5,732 bases of DNA. Origin: CAZPRY01 sp964589175. GTDB taxonomy: Bacteria > Fidelibacterota > UBA2242. The DNA is taken from NCBI GenBank assembly GCA_964589175.1, contig CAZPRY010000098.1, positions 1 through 5,732 on the forward strand, given 5' to 3'. Shown here in pieces: positions 5,385 to 5,732 of this stretch. The translations under genes were made by a program, and so were the position numbers. The number at the start of each line of letters is the position of its first letter. Position 1 is the first letter of the stretch. A model generated the notes under the pieces. It searched no databases and was not told where the DNA came from. It saw only the letters and a list, made by a program, of their open reading frames with translations.

Positions 5385-5732
5385 TTACTCAGCGATCCTG
5401 GCTTTGCGCTTGATTTCATTCACACGCAACTTGCCAATGCGCATCCAATGCACCAACGGAATTCGGGAGGGACAAACGAAAGCGCACGAACCGCATTCGA
5501 TGCAATTAAGGATTCCGAATTCTTCGGCAGTTTCGTAATTGTTCACTTCCGAGAGACGGGCCAGCCGGGTCGGGATCAGATTCATCGGACAGGCCTGCAG
5601 GCAGTTACCGCACTGAATGCAGGGGTACTGCTTGACGACCGTCACCGATGCATTTGTAAGGCACAGGATGCCGCTGGTGGCTTTTACGACGGGAACGCTG
5701 AGCGATGATTGGGCGACGCCCATCATCGGACC
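5385..5732 (-). CDS. rnfC: RnfC, C-terminal part (ion-translocating oxidoreductase subunit C), truncated by window edge
   Basis: This is the last 115 codons of rnfC; the gene begins outside the window. RnfC is the peripheral subunit that, in the family, binds FMN and NAD(H) and carries two [4Fe-4S] clusters. The visible part opens with the family-typical GPMMG stretch and then a two-cluster ferredoxin domain. Fragment residues C38, C41, C44 and C48 (CIQCGNCLQACP) and C77, C80, C83 and C87 (CIECGSCAFVCP) form two CxxCxxCxxxCP motifs. The protein ends 28 residues after the last cluster cysteine with a basic tail. It therefore lacks the long Ala/Lys-rich C-terminal repeat of enterobacterial RsxC and belongs to the compact type seen in clostridia and many anaerobes. 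The ATG pair at 5721-5726 is internal and not the true start, because the reading frame stays open to the window end. It is the first visible gene of the operon, 58 bases ahead of rnfD. Confidence 0.95.
   Translation of the reverse strand, partial: GPMMGVAQSSLSVPVVKATSGILCLTNASVTVVKQYPCIQCGNCLQACPMNLIPTRLARLSEVNNYETAEEFGILNCIECGSCAFVCPSRIPLVHWMRIGKLRVNEIKRKARIAE

Noticed and set aside
1643..5732. Interpretation as an Nqr (Na+-NADH:quinone reductase) operon instead of Rnf.
   Set aside because: RnfB with its Fe-S domains and the two-cluster C-terminal domain of RnfC are present, and there is no NqrA- or NqrF-like gene. The D/G/E/A similarity to NqrB/C/D/E is the known family relation.
1..5732. 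CRISPR arrays, tRNA or rRNA genes, insertion sequences, toxin or defence genes.
   Set aside because: No direct repeat series, no RNA gene sequence and no transposase, integrase or defence-type protein could be seen; nearly the whole window is explained by the Rnf operon.

Overview
The window holds one co-directional operon on the minus strand that encodes most of an Rnf complex (ferredoxin:NAD+ oxidoreductase, ion-pumping) plus two accessory genes. In transcription order, from high to low coordinates, it reads rnfC (3' part only, cut by the window edge), rnfD, rnfG, rnfE, rnfA, rnfB, an rseC-like gene and apbE. About 97% of the window is coding. Gaps between genes are very small: 4-base ATGA overlaps at rnfD/rnfG and rnfE/rnfA, 1 base at rnfG/rnfE, 3 at rnfB/rseC, 16 at rnfA/rnfB and 20 at rseC/apbE. 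The only larger internal gap is 58 bases, between rnfC and rnfD.

The genes fit together as follows. RnfC (Fe-S; family role NADH/FMN) and RnfB (Fe-S rich; family role ferredoxin-facing) are the peripheral electron carriers. RnfA and RnfE are the paired six-helix membrane subunits, each with two conserved cysteines for a shared intramembrane Fe-S centre. RnfD and RnfG carry the threonines that receive covalent FMN, and the last gene, apbE, encodes the flavin transferase for that modification. The RseC-like protein is a small membrane protein with a three-cysteine motif. Homologues are found with Rnf/Rsx systems, where they are linked to SoxR reduction. The pumped ion (H+ or Na+) cannot be decided from this sequence.

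The organism is probably an anaerobic or facultative Gram-negative bacterium of moderate GC content. Evidence for Gram-negative is the lipoprotein-type signal on ApbE and the presence of RseC. The order rnfCDGEAB is the one known from clostridia and Thermotoga, while the rseC and apbE additions are more typical of Gram-negative lineages. Together with the repeat-like sequence downstream, this makes me lean towards the Bacteroidetes/FCB side of the tree, but that is a weak inference.

Bases 1-146, downstream of apbE, have no convincing gene. They contain a perfect 8-bp hairpin just after the apbE stop and, at the window edge, a short imperfect palindrome that resembles a dispersed intergenic repeat. 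I see no mobile element, RNA gene or CRISPR array, and no undescribed system. The points most worth a second look are the charged N-terminal extension of RnfD, the extra cysteine clusters of RnfB, the operon composition, and the two repeat-like elements at the 3' end.
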